Shown here one piece after another: positions 7,801 through 15,732 of a DNA stretch of 17,173 bases (its first letter is position 1; the number at the start of each line of letters is the position of its first letter). The notes under the pieces are model-generated. The model saw only the letters and a program-made list of their open reading frames with translations. It searched no databases and was not told where the DNA came from. The position numbers were made by a program, and so were the translations under genes. This stretch comes from Candidatus Omnitrophota bacterium (GTDB lineage Bacteria; Omnitrophota; Gorgyraeia; B26-G9), in assembly GCA_022013205.1 (NCBI GenBank), contig JAKLQT010000074.1:1-17173 (forward strand), read 5' to 3'.

Positions 7801-8284
7801 TCATTTTGTTCTTCTTATTGCCTCGTGTTTATGCGGGGTTTTATGCGCGTTTTTACGATATAATTTACCGCCTGCGAGGATATTTATGGGGGATGCGGGC
7901 AGCCAGTTTCTCGGGTTTGCGCAGGCGGTGATGGCTGTTTCTCTGAGCTTTGCTCCAAGCGGCAGAGAGGTAGGGCTGGTTATTCCTCTGGTCATTTTGG
8001 CTATACCGCTTTTTGATCTGCTGTTTGTCATATTTATGCGTTTTCGGCAAAAAAAGTCTATTTTCCTGAAAAGTAATGACCATTTTGTGTTTAAAATGCT
8101 TGAGTTTGGAATATCACGCCAGACAATTCTGCGGATAATGATAATCATTTCCCTTCTTACAAACAGCTGCGCTTTAATCTTATTTCTTGTTTCAAATATT
8201 TTCGGGATAATTATTTTTTTCTTAGTTATAAGTACTTTGATATTATTCGCAGCCAGGTTGAGCCGATTGGAAATTAGCCAATGA
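7766..8284 (+). CDS. WecA/MraY-type phosphoglycosyl transferase, C-terminal part (other frame)
   Basis: This frame carries the rest of the enzyme: membrane helices and PPARIFMGDAGSQFLGF, the family's conserved FMGDAGS motif, followed by further helices and the cytosolic loop ending in SNDHFVFKMLEFG. It has no plausible start of its own: its first possible codon is a TTG inside the T-rich stretch, with no ribosome binding site. It is best read as the continuation of the previous frame after the T9 run (effective join near 7778). The stop overlaps the next gene's start as ATGA (8281-8284), so the downstream gene would be translationally coupled to this half. Joined, the two parts have all family motifs; apart, neither could be active. 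Confidence 0.8.
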   Translation: MFFFLFGIFTNNHFVLLIASCLCGVLCAFLRYNLPPARIFMGDAGSQFLGFAQAVMAVSLSFAPSGREVGLVIPLVILAIPLFDLLFVIFMRFRQKKSIFLKSNDHFVFKMLEFGISRQTILRIMIIISLLTNSCALILFLVSNIFGIIIFFLVISTLILFAARLSRLEISQ

Positions 8285-9573
8285 GTAAAAGAATTATAAT
8301 TTTAGGCGCGGGACTTTCGGGGTTAAGTGCTGCTTATCATCTGCAAAACGGCTGTTGTGTTTATGAGCAGGAGGATGAGGCCGGGGGGCTCGCGCGCAGT
8401 GATAAAATAAACGGCTTTACCTTTGACTACGACGGGCATCTTCTGCATTTTAAAACCGAGTATGTGAAAAAACTTACACAAAGACTGCTGCCCGGATTAT
8501 TTGTTGCGCATAACCGGAATTCCTGGGTTTTTTCGCATAATGTATTCACTAAATATCCTTTTCAGGCAAATACTTACGGCCTGCCTCCTGAGGTAGTAAA
8601 AAAATGTATTTTAGGCATGTTCGATGCCGCTTCAAAAAAGAAGCTTCCTGAAGGAGTTAATCTCGCGCAATGGATGCTGCATAATTTCGGAGAGGGGATT
8701 ACAAGGCATTTTATGTATCCTTATAACTATAAGTTCTGGACTCTTCCCCCGGAGAAGCTTATACCTGACTGGACTGAAAGATATGTACCGCATGTTAATT
8801 TGAAGACAGTTTTGACCGGGGCGTTCAGCCTGAAAACAAAACCGCTGGGATACAATAGCGTGTTTTGGTATCCGAAAGCAGGGGGTATTAACCGGATCGC
8901 AAAGGCCCTGGCTGAAAATGTAAATAATATAAAAACCGGGCATAAAATGAACGCGCTTGATTTAAAAAACAAGAAGATCTTTTTTGAAAATGGCAGCAGC
9001 GCGAAATTTACAGATCTGGTTTTAACGACCCCTCTTAAACAATTGCAAAACCTTATAAAAGACAAGTTGCCTAAAGAGGTAAAACAGGCTTTTTCCGGTT
9101 TAAAGTATGTTTCTATTTTTAACCTTAATCTGGGTATTCAAAGAGAAAATATATCCGATAAGCACTGGATATATTTCCCTGAGGATAAGTTTTGTTTTTT
9201 TCGGGTAGGATTTCCGACTAATTTTTCAAAGGGCGTGGCACCTTGTAAAACGAGTTCGCTTTACGCGGAAGTGTCGTATTCAAAGTTCAGGCAGATAGAT
9301 AAGAAGAAAATAGCAGCATCAATCGAAACAGACCTGGTTAAAGCGGGTATATTAAACCCGGGCGATAAGATCCTTACCAGGCATATAAATGACATAAAAT
9401 ACGGCTATGTGATCTATGATAAGCTTTACAGGTATAATATAAAAATAATCAATGATTATTTATTGAAAAATAATATTTATTCGGCCGGGCGATTCGGCAG
9501 ATGGAAATATATGTCCATGGAGGATGTTATCCTTGACGGCAAACTAATAAGTGATTTTATAAAGAAAAGATGA
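8281..9573 (+). CDS. UDP-galactopyranose mutase-like FAD-dependent oxidoreductase
   Basis: The 430-residue protein begins with an FAD-binding Rossmann motif, GAGLSG (9-14), an acidic residue at the end of the second strand (E29) and the AGGLARS dinucleotide-contact motif (34-40). FDYDGHLLHF (48-57) and YNYKFWTLPPEKLIPDW match the UDP-galactopyranose mutase/amine-oxidoreductase-like proteins often found in lipopolysaccharide and capsule loci. The C-terminal AGRFGRWKYMSMEDVILDG (from about 401) is the family's flavin-contacting end. True UGM converts UDP-galactopyranose to the furanose form; many relatives in glycan clusters have unproven substrates, so the exact reaction is left open. It is likely cytosolic. 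The ATG overlaps the previous stop by four bases and its own stop overlaps the next start the same way, so this is a tightly coupled operon. Confidence 0.85.
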   Translation: MSKRIIILGAGLSGLSAAYHLQNGCCVYEQEDEAGGLARSDKINGFTFDYDGHLLHFKTEYVKKLTQRLLPGLFVAHNRNSWVFSHNVFTKYPFQANTYGLPPEVVKKCILGMFDAASKKKLPEGVNLAQWMLHNFGEGITRHFMYPYNYKFWTLPPEKLIPDWTERYVPHVNLKTVLTGAFSLKTKPLGYNSVFWYPKAGGINRIAKALAENVNNIKTGHKMNALDLKNKKIFFENGSSAKFTDLVLTTPLKQLQNLIKDKLPKEVKQAFSGLKYVSIFNLNLGIQRENISDKHWIYFPEDKFCFFRVGFPTNFSKGVAPCKTSSLYAEVSYSKFRQIDKKKIAASIETDLVKAGILNPGDKILTRHINDIKYGYVIYDKLYRYNIKIINDYLLKNNIYSAGRFGRWKYMSMEDVILDGKLISDFIKKR

Positions 9574-10349
9574 AAAATAATTACTTTGTCCAAATTTATT
9601 GTTATAAAGAGCTGATCATGGCATTGGCTGATAAGGAAGTGAAAATAAAATACAAATCCGCGGTCCTGGGGCATCTGTGGGCTTTGCTTAATCCGCTGCT
9701 GCTGATGCTGGTTTTCTCGGTGGTTTTCAGCGTTATCATTCGAGTGGAGATTAGTAATTTTCCGGTTTTTCTGCTTTGCGCGCTGCTGCCGTGGTTTTAT
9801 TTGAGTTTTTCGCTGACTGCCTCTACAACATCGATTGTTGATAATGCAAGTTTGATAAAGAAAGCCTATTTTCCCCACGAAGTAATACCGCTTTCTATTG
9901 TAATCGCTAATCTTTTTAACTTTTTAATATCACTGGTCTTGCTTTTTGCTTTTTTGCTTTTTTATTCAATTTATCCGAGCTGGGCATGGTTTTATTTACC
10001 ATTGGTAGTTTTGCTTCAGAGTGTATTTGTCCTCGGGCTTTGTTTGTTGAGCGCTGCAATGCACACGATGTTCAGGGATGTGAAATATATAGTAGAATTG
10101 ATATTGCTGGTATGGTTCTATGCGACACCGATTTTTTATCCGCTTTCTTTTGTGCCGGATAATATCAGGCCGTTTTTTCTCCTGAACCCGTTAACTGTTT
10201 TTATCAATCTTTATAGGGAAATTTTATTGCAGGGAAAGATGGCGGAGCCAGGATTATTATTTTTGGCTTTTGCGCTAAGTATTGCCTTTTTTGCCTTAGG
10301 CATGGTTGTTTTTATTGGTAAAAAAAAGAGTTTTGCGGATGTAACATAA
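9570..10349 (+). CDS. wzm: ABC-2 type glycan exporter permease (Wzm/KpsM/TagG family)
   Basis: The 259-residue length and pattern fit the ABC-2 exporter permeases that form a dimeric channel for lipid-linked polysaccharide. It has an N-terminal amphipathic cytosolic segment (YKELIMALADKEVKIKYKSAVLGHLWALLNP, given in two parts: YKELIMALADKEV and KIKYKSAVLGHLWALLNP), a motif highly typical of Wzm, followed by about six membrane helices, the IKKAYFPHEVIPLS coupling region (about 97) and the FYATPIFYPLSFVP re-entrant region (about 183) before the last helices. It starts within the stop of the mutase-like gene (ATGA). The ATPase partner is 229 bp downstream, after a repeat-containing gap, instead of directly overlapping. 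Confidence 0.92.
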   Translation: MKNNYFVQIYCYKELIMALADKEVKIKYKSAVLGHLWALLNPLLLMLVFSVVFSVIIRVEISNFPVFLLCALLPWFYLSFSLTASTTSIVDNASLIKKAYFPHEVIPLSIVIANLFNFLISLVLLFAFLLFYSIYPSWAWFYLPLVVLLQSVFVLGLCLLSAAMHTMFRDVKYIVELILLVWFYATPIFYPLSFVPDNIRPFFLLNPLTVFINLYREILLQGKMAEPGLLFLAFALSIAFFALGMVVFIGKKKSFADVT

Positions 10350-10352
10350 AAT

Positions 10353-10481
10353 CAGTATTGCGTATTGAGTAATGAGTGAAAAAACCGAAGGATGATGGAC
10401 GATCGCTTCGCTGGGACGAAGGACGAGAAAAAAGTTGTGAATGACAAATTATAAGTTGCGAGTTTAGGTAAAAAGTTAAAA
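10353..10481 (+). repeat. Degenerate heptanucleotide repeat block between wzm and wzt
   Basis: The gap between the exporter genes shows 7-base periodicity. Four contiguous units CAGTATT, GCGTATT, GAGTAAT, GAGTGAA occupy 10353-10380. GGATGAT and GGACGAT (10390-10403) are followed, after ten unrelated bases, by GGACGAA and GGACGAG (10414-10427). Weaker units of an AGTTGNG type occur at 10433-10467. The rest of the gap to 10578 is AT-rich with a TATAAT (10532-10537) lacking a good -35 box. The repeats look like decayed intergenic simple sequence; no function is evident. Confidence 0.5.
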
Positions 10482-10578
10482 GGAAAAATGGTAATTAACA
10501 AAACGTAGGAGCCGCGCTTGTCTTGGCCCGATATAATAGAATAATGAAATAGCGCGATACGAGTAAAAGGGTAATTAG

Positions 10579-12909
10579 ATGTCGGAAACAGTAGTTAGTT
10601 TAAAAAATATAAATAAGCAGTATTGGTTGAGCTTTGGCAAACAATCTTTGATAGGCTGTTTTCTTTCAATGTTCAGAGCAAAGAAAAGCATTGAGTCGAA
10701 AAAGGAAATTTGTGCTCTAAAAGATATTGAAATTTGTATAAAAAAAGGAGAGGCTGTCGGAATTATCGGAGAGAATGCCTCAGGTAAGACGACGTTACTG
10801 CGAATAATCAGCAGGATAACTGTGCCGACCAAAGGGGAATTGCGAGTTAATGGCAAGGTGGCCGGACTTCTGGACTTAGGGGCAGGTTTCCACAGCGAGC
10901 TGACAGGAAAAGAGAATATCTATCTTGATGCTGCCTTATATGGGAGGAGTAGAAAAGATATAGATGTTATCTACGAGAAAATTGTGGAATTTTCAGGGTT
11001 GGGGGAATTTATTGATGCTCAAGTTAAGACCTATTCCCAGGGTATGCTTGTGCGGCTTGGTTTTTCAATTGCTATACACGTAAACCCTGATATATTTTTG
11101 ATCGATGATAGCCTGGCTGTGGGAGATGAGGAGTTCCAACGCAAATGTATAAAGAAGGTTGCTGAGTTAAAGTCACAAGGTAAAACGATAATTGTTGTTT
11201 CACATGATTTGGATTCTATTAGCAGAATTTGCGAACGGGGAATTTTGCTCAAATCAGGCCGTATCATAAAAGATGACGCCATGCATACGGTTATAATGCG
11301 TTATATCGAGGCTGTAGGAGATAAAAATTCTATTGCGGTTGTAGATAAGGGGAGATTAAGCGCTATTTTCAACGCAGGTAAAATAGTGCTTCTCTGGGAT
11401 GGTAAACCTCTTACTAAGAATTTTGGAGGGTATGCAAGTTTACAAACTGCAGATAAGTGGGTGATGTCTTGGCAGGCTAAATGGAAGGTTATTAATAATA
11501 ATGAAAATTTCTGGAAAGCTGAAGGAGTTTTAAGTAAATATGACATTAAATTCATCTTAGAATGCACGGTAAGCAGCGAGTTTCTTTTGGACTTTCACTT
11601 GAAGATTGAATCAATGGGTTCAACAGAATTAAGAAAAACCGGGTTTGGATTTATGCTTAGTGAAAAATATGACCGATTTTTGAAGGAAGAGGTGGTCGAA
11701 GATATAGAGACTATTCAAAATTTAAGCGGTGAGTGGACTGATGTTTATAGAACTGATGAATGTCTTGCTCCTTTAATTCTTATTTCTAAGGGAAGCTTGC
11801 CGGTAGTTAAGATGAAATTTGTTCAGGATAAGTTTCCTAGTTTCAGCTTAATTCAAAATACTTTGCAGGATTTGGATGCACGTGTTATGCAGATGCAGAC
11901 AATTATTCCTGGTAGATTAAAAACAGATTCTTCTTCAGTGTCGCAAATTATTAAGTATGGACTTAAATTGGAATTGCTTAAGGATGGAGCATTAGATAAT
12001 TTTATACATGAGCGCGCGCAATCAGGGTTTATAACATCAAAGGGGCTTAAATTGCAGGTTAAACAAAAACATATTAGGATTTTTTATAATGGCACGCAAT
12101 TAACAAAAGATAAAAGCCTTAGTTTTGGATTTTTTTATAACCAGCATTTTTTTAATTTATTTGATGGAGAGTGGCACATAAACAAAGAATCCTCGGACAG
12201 GCTAGTTGTGTCTTCTGAATTTAAAGATTTGAAATTTTCTCTGTGTGTTGTTTTTCAATTAGAACAGCAGCAGCTAAAATGGCATGTTTTGATCCAAGGG
12301 GATGATTTTACTGAAAAAGGAAGTTTGTTGATGCAGGCTTGTTTTAGGGAGCAATATGATAGTTATTTTGATATCGCGCAGGAGGGAGTGTTTTCTTCTG
12401 CTTCAGAGCATGCGGAAAAAATAGATCTGGCTAATCAAAACAGCGGATTTATAGGACTGACTACAAGCGGAGGTGAAATTCCTCATATTATATTTGAATC
12501 AGATATTGACAGCTTGATTGAGCTTCAAAATGCAAGTTTTGACCAAAAATTCCGTGTACTTACAAGCAGTTGTTTAAATAAAGATAGTTTAAACGGAAAA
12601 ATAGTTTTATTTGATAATCAGAAGCAAAAGAGTCAGTTTTTGGCAGAAAAACAAAAGGAGTATGGGTTTAATACTATCGGCTCAGGAACTGGGATGCGTA
12701 TAGAATTTGAAGAGAATAGAATTTCTCTCTATAAAGATAATATTTTGATTACTGATGGAGAAGGTTTTTGCAGCGGAATATTTTTTAACGGAAGATGGCA
12801 TGAATCTAAACAGTTAACCAAGAAGTTTGAAAAAAAAGGCAAAACTCTAAAAGTTATAATTCGCAGAAAGCTGCCTGAGGTCAATGAATTCTGGACAATC
12901 TTTTTTTAG
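10579..12909 (+). CDS. wzt: Wzt-type ABC exporter ATPase with a very large repeat-bearing C-terminal extension
   Basis: Residues 1-245 are a polysaccharide/teichoic-acid exporter ATPase: Walker A GENASGKTT (64-72), GLLDLGAGFHSELTGKENI of the Wzt/KpsT family (97-114), signature YSQGM (152-156), Walker B IFLIDDSLAVGD (172-183) and the switch His in VVSHD (H209). The residue after the Walker B Asp is Asp, not the usual Glu. It would power the Wzm channel. Ordinary Wzt proteins end with no extension or with a carbohydrate-binding domain of ~150-180 residues; here about 525 residues follow. They contain three copies of a motif of the type 'strand, [WYN]-x-G-x-x-LTK' (LTK at 278 and 508, LIT at 723). 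The series continues after the TAG in the same frame. The start has AAAAGGG seven bases upstream. The extension may bind the exported glycan, as known for Wzt tails, but it is not the standard domain by eye. Confidence 0.88.
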   Translation: MSETVVSLKNINKQYWLSFGKQSLIGCFLSMFRAKKSIESKKEICALKDIEICIKKGEAVGIIGENASGKTTLLRIISRITVPTKGELRVNGKVAGLLDLGAGFHSELTGKENIYLDAALYGRSRKDIDVIYEKIVEFSGLGEFIDAQVKTYSQGMLVRLGFSIAIHVNPDIFLIDDSLAVGDEEFQRKCIKKVAELKSQGKTIIVVSHDLDSISRICERGILLKSGRIIKDDAMHTVIMRYIEAVGDKNSIAVVDKGRLSAIFNAGKIVLLWDGKPLTKNFGGYASLQTADKWVMSWQAKWKVINNNENFWKAEGVLSKYDIKFILECTVSSEFLLDFHLKIESMGSTELRKTGFGFMLSEKYDRFLKEEVVEDIETIQNLSGEWTDVYRTDECLAPLILISKGSLPVVKMKFVQDKFPSFSLIQNTLQDLDARVMQMQTIIPGRLKTDSSSVSQIIKYGLKLELLKDGALDNFIHERAQSGFITSKGLKLQVKQKHIRIFYNGTQLTKDKSLSFGFFYNQHFFNLFDGEWHINKESSDRLVVSSEFKDLKFSLCVVFQLEQQQLKWHVLIQGDDFTEKGSLLMQACFREQYDSYFDIAQEGVFSSASEHAEKIDLANQNSGFIGLTTSGGEIPHIIFESDIDSLIELQNASFDQKFRVLTSSCLNKDSLNGKIVLFDNQKQKSQFLAEKQKEYGFNTIGSGTGMRIEFEENRISLYKDNILITDGEGFCSGIFFNGRWHESKQLTKKFEKKGKTLKVIIRRKLPEVNEFWTIFF

Positions 12910-12954
12910 GAGGGGGCAATATGCTGGTCAGTAATAGTTGAATCCTCAGTTCCA

Positions 12955-14643
12955 TTGCCGGAATTATGCTGCAAAACTGGGATAATCTTAAAGCCCAATT
13001 ATAGGCAATGGGTACATTCCTTTCATGAGGGTGAATTTTCCGATAAAGTGAAAGATAATCAAATAATTGATTCGGATGATTCCAATAATATATTGCTTGG
13101 GTCAAGAACAAATACAAGCGAAGCTGCTTTTCCCGTGCTTTTCTTCGAAAGGAAACATACAGCTAATCCGAGGGGGATTATCATACAGGGGGATGGGAAG
13201 AGTAGCATGCTTATGTTTAAATTCGAAACGGTGGATAAGAATAGTAAACAGAAAGTTTTTACCGGAAAGATAATGTTAAGTGAGCAAAATAGCTGGGAAG
13301 ATTATATATCTAAACATCGGCTGCAGCATTTTTCATTAATGACGGACAACGGATTGCAATTAATTTCTGCTTTTAAGGAAATCAGGCTATTGTTTAATAA
13401 GAAAACATTAACTGAAAAATGCGGATTAAGAGTTTCTTTAACTGCTGAAGACAGGAAATTAGATTCGAAAGGTGCTTTTTGGAAAATAAGAAAATTAGGG
13501 CAGGATAAAATTGAAGTGGAATTGACTTGGAAGGATTTTCCCATATTGCAAAAATGGTGTTTCCGGAAGGATAATGAAGCGATAGAGTGGACCGTTAAGC
13601 TAATACTGCAGCAGCGTTTGAAATTAACAAAACTATTTATCAATATATTTTCTGATTTCACATTTAATCGCTGGATAAATGGTAAAGAGAAAGGCAGAAT
13701 TAATTTAAGAAAATTCGAAACAGAATCAATTACACTTTTTGAAAAAAGAAGTAATTTTATAGGTGTGTATCGCGATGCGATATCAACCGAAACTCCGGCA
13801 TTGTTGTTGAATCCTCTGGTTGATATGAATGAATGGTTCCTGCATCTATATGCATGCCATAGAGATGAAGAGATGGCCTGGGGGGCACATTGTATTATAG
13901 GGCCCGAGGGGAGGTTTATCTCCTCAGGAGATCATGAAATTTTTAAAGCAAGGCTGCTTTTATTAGAAAATGAAAAAAAGCTAATTAAATCAATTGTTTC
14001 TCTGAAAAGTGAAAATCTTTCGGAAATATCTAATGGGAATTTAACCGTAAAGGTTGAAGACGCAAAAGTCGGATTATTCTGGAAAGGGCAAGAATTAACA
14101 AAGACTTTGGGTTTGTATAGTGCTTTTTTCTATGGTAAAGATTGGGTGGATTCATCTTTGGCAAAATGGCAGGTTACTGTTGAATCGGATATGATTGCTG
14201 CATCTTTATCTTGGAATCAGTTTCCTTTTTTGCAAAGATGGGAACTGAGCTTATCTAATGAGGAGCTTAGTTGGGTAATAAATATGGATATTCAGCGGAA
14301 GGATATAAATTCGATAATAGCAGCATTGATGCTAAATGATAAATATAATCATTATCAGACAGATTCTGTCAAAGGTGCTGAATTCCCTCTGGTTTTCAGT
14401 GAGAACCGCTGGGAGCAGCTTTCATTAACTAAAGGGGGTATTAATGTGAGAGCAGATAATGAAAATTTCCCCGGGATTACCTTTAAAGGATTAGTTCCGG
14501 GGTATACTTATAATAATATTTTAGAAAATTCTGATAAATTACATTCAGGTCGAGTGTTGAAATGTGAGACAAAAATTATAGCTAGTGAAATTAAAAAGAA
14601 TGGCATTATCACTTCAAAGGTAAAAATTAAGATAAAAGACTAA
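12955..14643 (+). CDS. In-frame continuation of the Wzt extension: two more ~220-residue modules after an amber stop
   Basis: The frame is open from 12910, directly after the TAG of wzt, and is the same frame. No good start exists: the first candidate is a TTG at 12955 without a spaced ribosome binding site. The AGGAGG overlapping the TAG leads to an ATG at 12921 that is out of frame and closes after six codons. The sequence right after the stop (EGAICWSV) aligns with the equivalent point of the next module (NEAIEWTV), so the module interrupted by the TAG is completed here. Two further copies of the LTK-type motif follow (LTE at residue 152, LTK at 381, counted from 12955). Strand patterns such as FPILQKW...IEWTVKL and FPFLQRW...LSWVINM recall galactose-mutarotase-like beta-supersandwich domains. 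That is a hypothesis, not an identification. It may be a pseudogene half, a readthrough product or an assembly artefact. Confidence 0.7.
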   Translation: MPELCCKTGIILKPNYRQWVHSFHEGEFSDKVKDNQIIDSDDSNNILLGSRTNTSEAAFPVLFFERKHTANPRGIIIQGDGKSSMLMFKFETVDKNSKQKVFTGKIMLSEQNSWEDYISKHRLQHFSLMTDNGLQLISAFKEIRLLFNKKTLTEKCGLRVSLTAEDRKLDSKGAFWKIRKLGQDKIEVELTWKDFPILQKWCFRKDNEAIEWTVKLILQQRLKLTKLFINIFSDFTFNRWINGKEKGRINLRKFETESITLFEKRSNFIGVYRDAISTETPALLLNPLVDMNEWFLHLYACHRDEEMAWGAHCIIGPEGRFISSGDHEIFKARLLLLENEKKLIKSIVSLKSENLSEISNGNLTVKVEDAKVGLFWKGQELTKTLGLYSAFFYGKDWVDSSLAKWQVTVESDMIAASLSWNQFPFLQRWELSLSNEELSWVINMDIQRKDINSIIAALMLNDKYNHYQTDSVKGAEFPLVFSENRWEQLSLTKGGINVRADNENFPGITFKGLVPGYTYNNILENSDKLHSGRVLKCETKIIASEIKKNGIITSKVKIKIKD

Positions 14644-14685
14644 TTTTTTAAGGACGAAAACAGGTATATGCTGTTGTTATCGTCT

Positions 14686-14691
14686 AGGAGG
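14686..14691 (+). promoter_or_regulatory. Ribosome binding site AGGAGG deciding the radical SAM start
   Basis: AGGAGG is followed by TTG at 14696 (4-base spacing) and GTG at 14699 (7-base spacing) in the same frame. The GTG has the normal spacing and is preferred. The same bases are the last two sense codons of a tiny upstream frame, 14668-14694. Confidence 0.6.
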
Positions 14692-14698
14692 TAAATTG

Positions 14699-15718
14699 GT
14701 GGAAAATTCTAATACAATTAATCTGAACTCTGTTTGCAAAAGTCATTCTATCCCAACTTTCTGCTGTTTTACTCTTACTGATGCATGCATGCTGCAGTGT
14801 CAGATGTGTCAAAAATGGAAGGAAGATATTTCTATAAAACCGGGATGCAGAAATATGGAACTTGATGATTGGAAAAAATGCGCCACATCTTTGCGGAAAA
14901 TTGTGCCGGATAATTTTATTATAAACTTTGGCGGGGGAGAAATTACTCTTGTGCCGTGGTTGTTTGATATTATTAGTTTCTGTAAAGAGCTTGGGTTCAA
15001 AACCAATATTGCTACAAATGCTTTTCTTATTGATAAGGTAATGGTTAAAAAAATAGCTTCAAGTAAACTTGATTATATTAATATTTCTTTAGATAGCTTG
15101 GATGAGAGCTTACATGATAGTTTGCGTGGGGTAAAAGGAGTTCATGCTAAAGTAATGGAAGCGGTAGACTTGATCGATAAATATGCATTGCATACGAAAA
15201 TTAGTATTTGCTCTATCATTATGAAACCTACGCTTGCTGGCATCGTTGAATTAATCGAGTGGGTGCAGTCCAATGATAAAATCGATATGATTTATCTTAT
15301 GGTTTTGATGCAGCCGAATAATACTACGCCTCAACAGCAGTGGTGGACAAAGGAAGAATGGGATAAGTTATGGCCTGATGACTACGAAGAAGCAGAAAAT
15401 GTATTAGATGATATCGTTAGATTAAAGCAGAAAGGATATAATATCTGCAACCCGGTTGAGCATCTTCAAGCGTTTAAAGCATATTTCAAGGATCCGGGTA
15501 AATTTGTTAAAAAAAATGCATGTCACATTGATAGGGCTGTACATATTAGTTCTGTAGGTGATCTTTTTATGTGTTATCAGCAGGAGTGTGTGGGTAATCT
15601 TCATGGTGAAGATCTTAAAAATCTTTGGACAAGTGAGTTTGCGAGTAAAGTTCGTAATAACATCAAAAAATGTCAGCAAAATTGCCATTTTCTTTTAAAT
15701 TGTAATTTTGAAGAGTAG
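14699..15718 (+). CDS. Radical SAM protein with SPASM-like C-terminus
   Basis: The 339-residue protein has the radical SAM cluster motif CxxxCxxC (C30, C34, C37 in ACMLQCQMCQKW), which ligates the [4Fe-4S] cluster that cleaves S-adenosylmethionine. It also has the GGGE motif contacting the SAM amino group (78-81) and ISLDS in the fourth strand region. The C-terminal part is SPASM/twitch-like: FMCYQQECVGNL, GEDLKNLW and closing cysteines C325, C329 and C335, suggesting an auxiliary Fe-S cluster. Such proteins modify peptides, sugars or other small molecules; the substrate here is unknown. The position between the wzt tail and a glycosyltransferase suggests a role in making or decorating the exported glycan. 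The stop (15716-15718) lies inside the ribosome binding region of the next gene, so the two are probably cotranscribed. Confidence 0.87.
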   Translation: MENSNTINLNSVCKSHSIPTFCCFTLTDACMLQCQMCQKWKEDISIKPGCRNMELDDWKKCATSLRKIVPDNFIINFGGGEITLVPWLFDIISFCKELGFKTNIATNAFLIDKVMVKKIASSKLDYINISLDSLDESLHDSLRGVKGVHAKVMEAVDLIDKYALHTKISICSIIMKPTLAGIVELIEWVQSNDKIDMIYLMVLMQPNNTTPQQQWWTKEEWDKLWPDDYEEAENVLDDIVRLKQKGYNICNPVEHLQAFKAYFKDPGKFVKKNACHIDRAVHISSVGDLFMCYQQECVGNLHGEDLKNLWTSEFASKVRNNIKKCQQNCHFLLNCNFEE

Positions 15719-15732
15719 GAGATGTTGATTAT

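Noticed and set aside
10505..10530. GTAGGAGCCGCGCTTG... resembling a decayed REP-type palindrome
   Set aside because: The two arms pair poorly and there is only one copy in the window.
14668..14694. Tiny frame ATG...TAA encoding MLLLSSRR, ending in tandem AGG AGG codons that form the next gene's ribosome binding site
   Set aside because: Eight codons with poorly spaced ribosome binding signals; probably chance overlap, though a leader peptide cannot be excluded.
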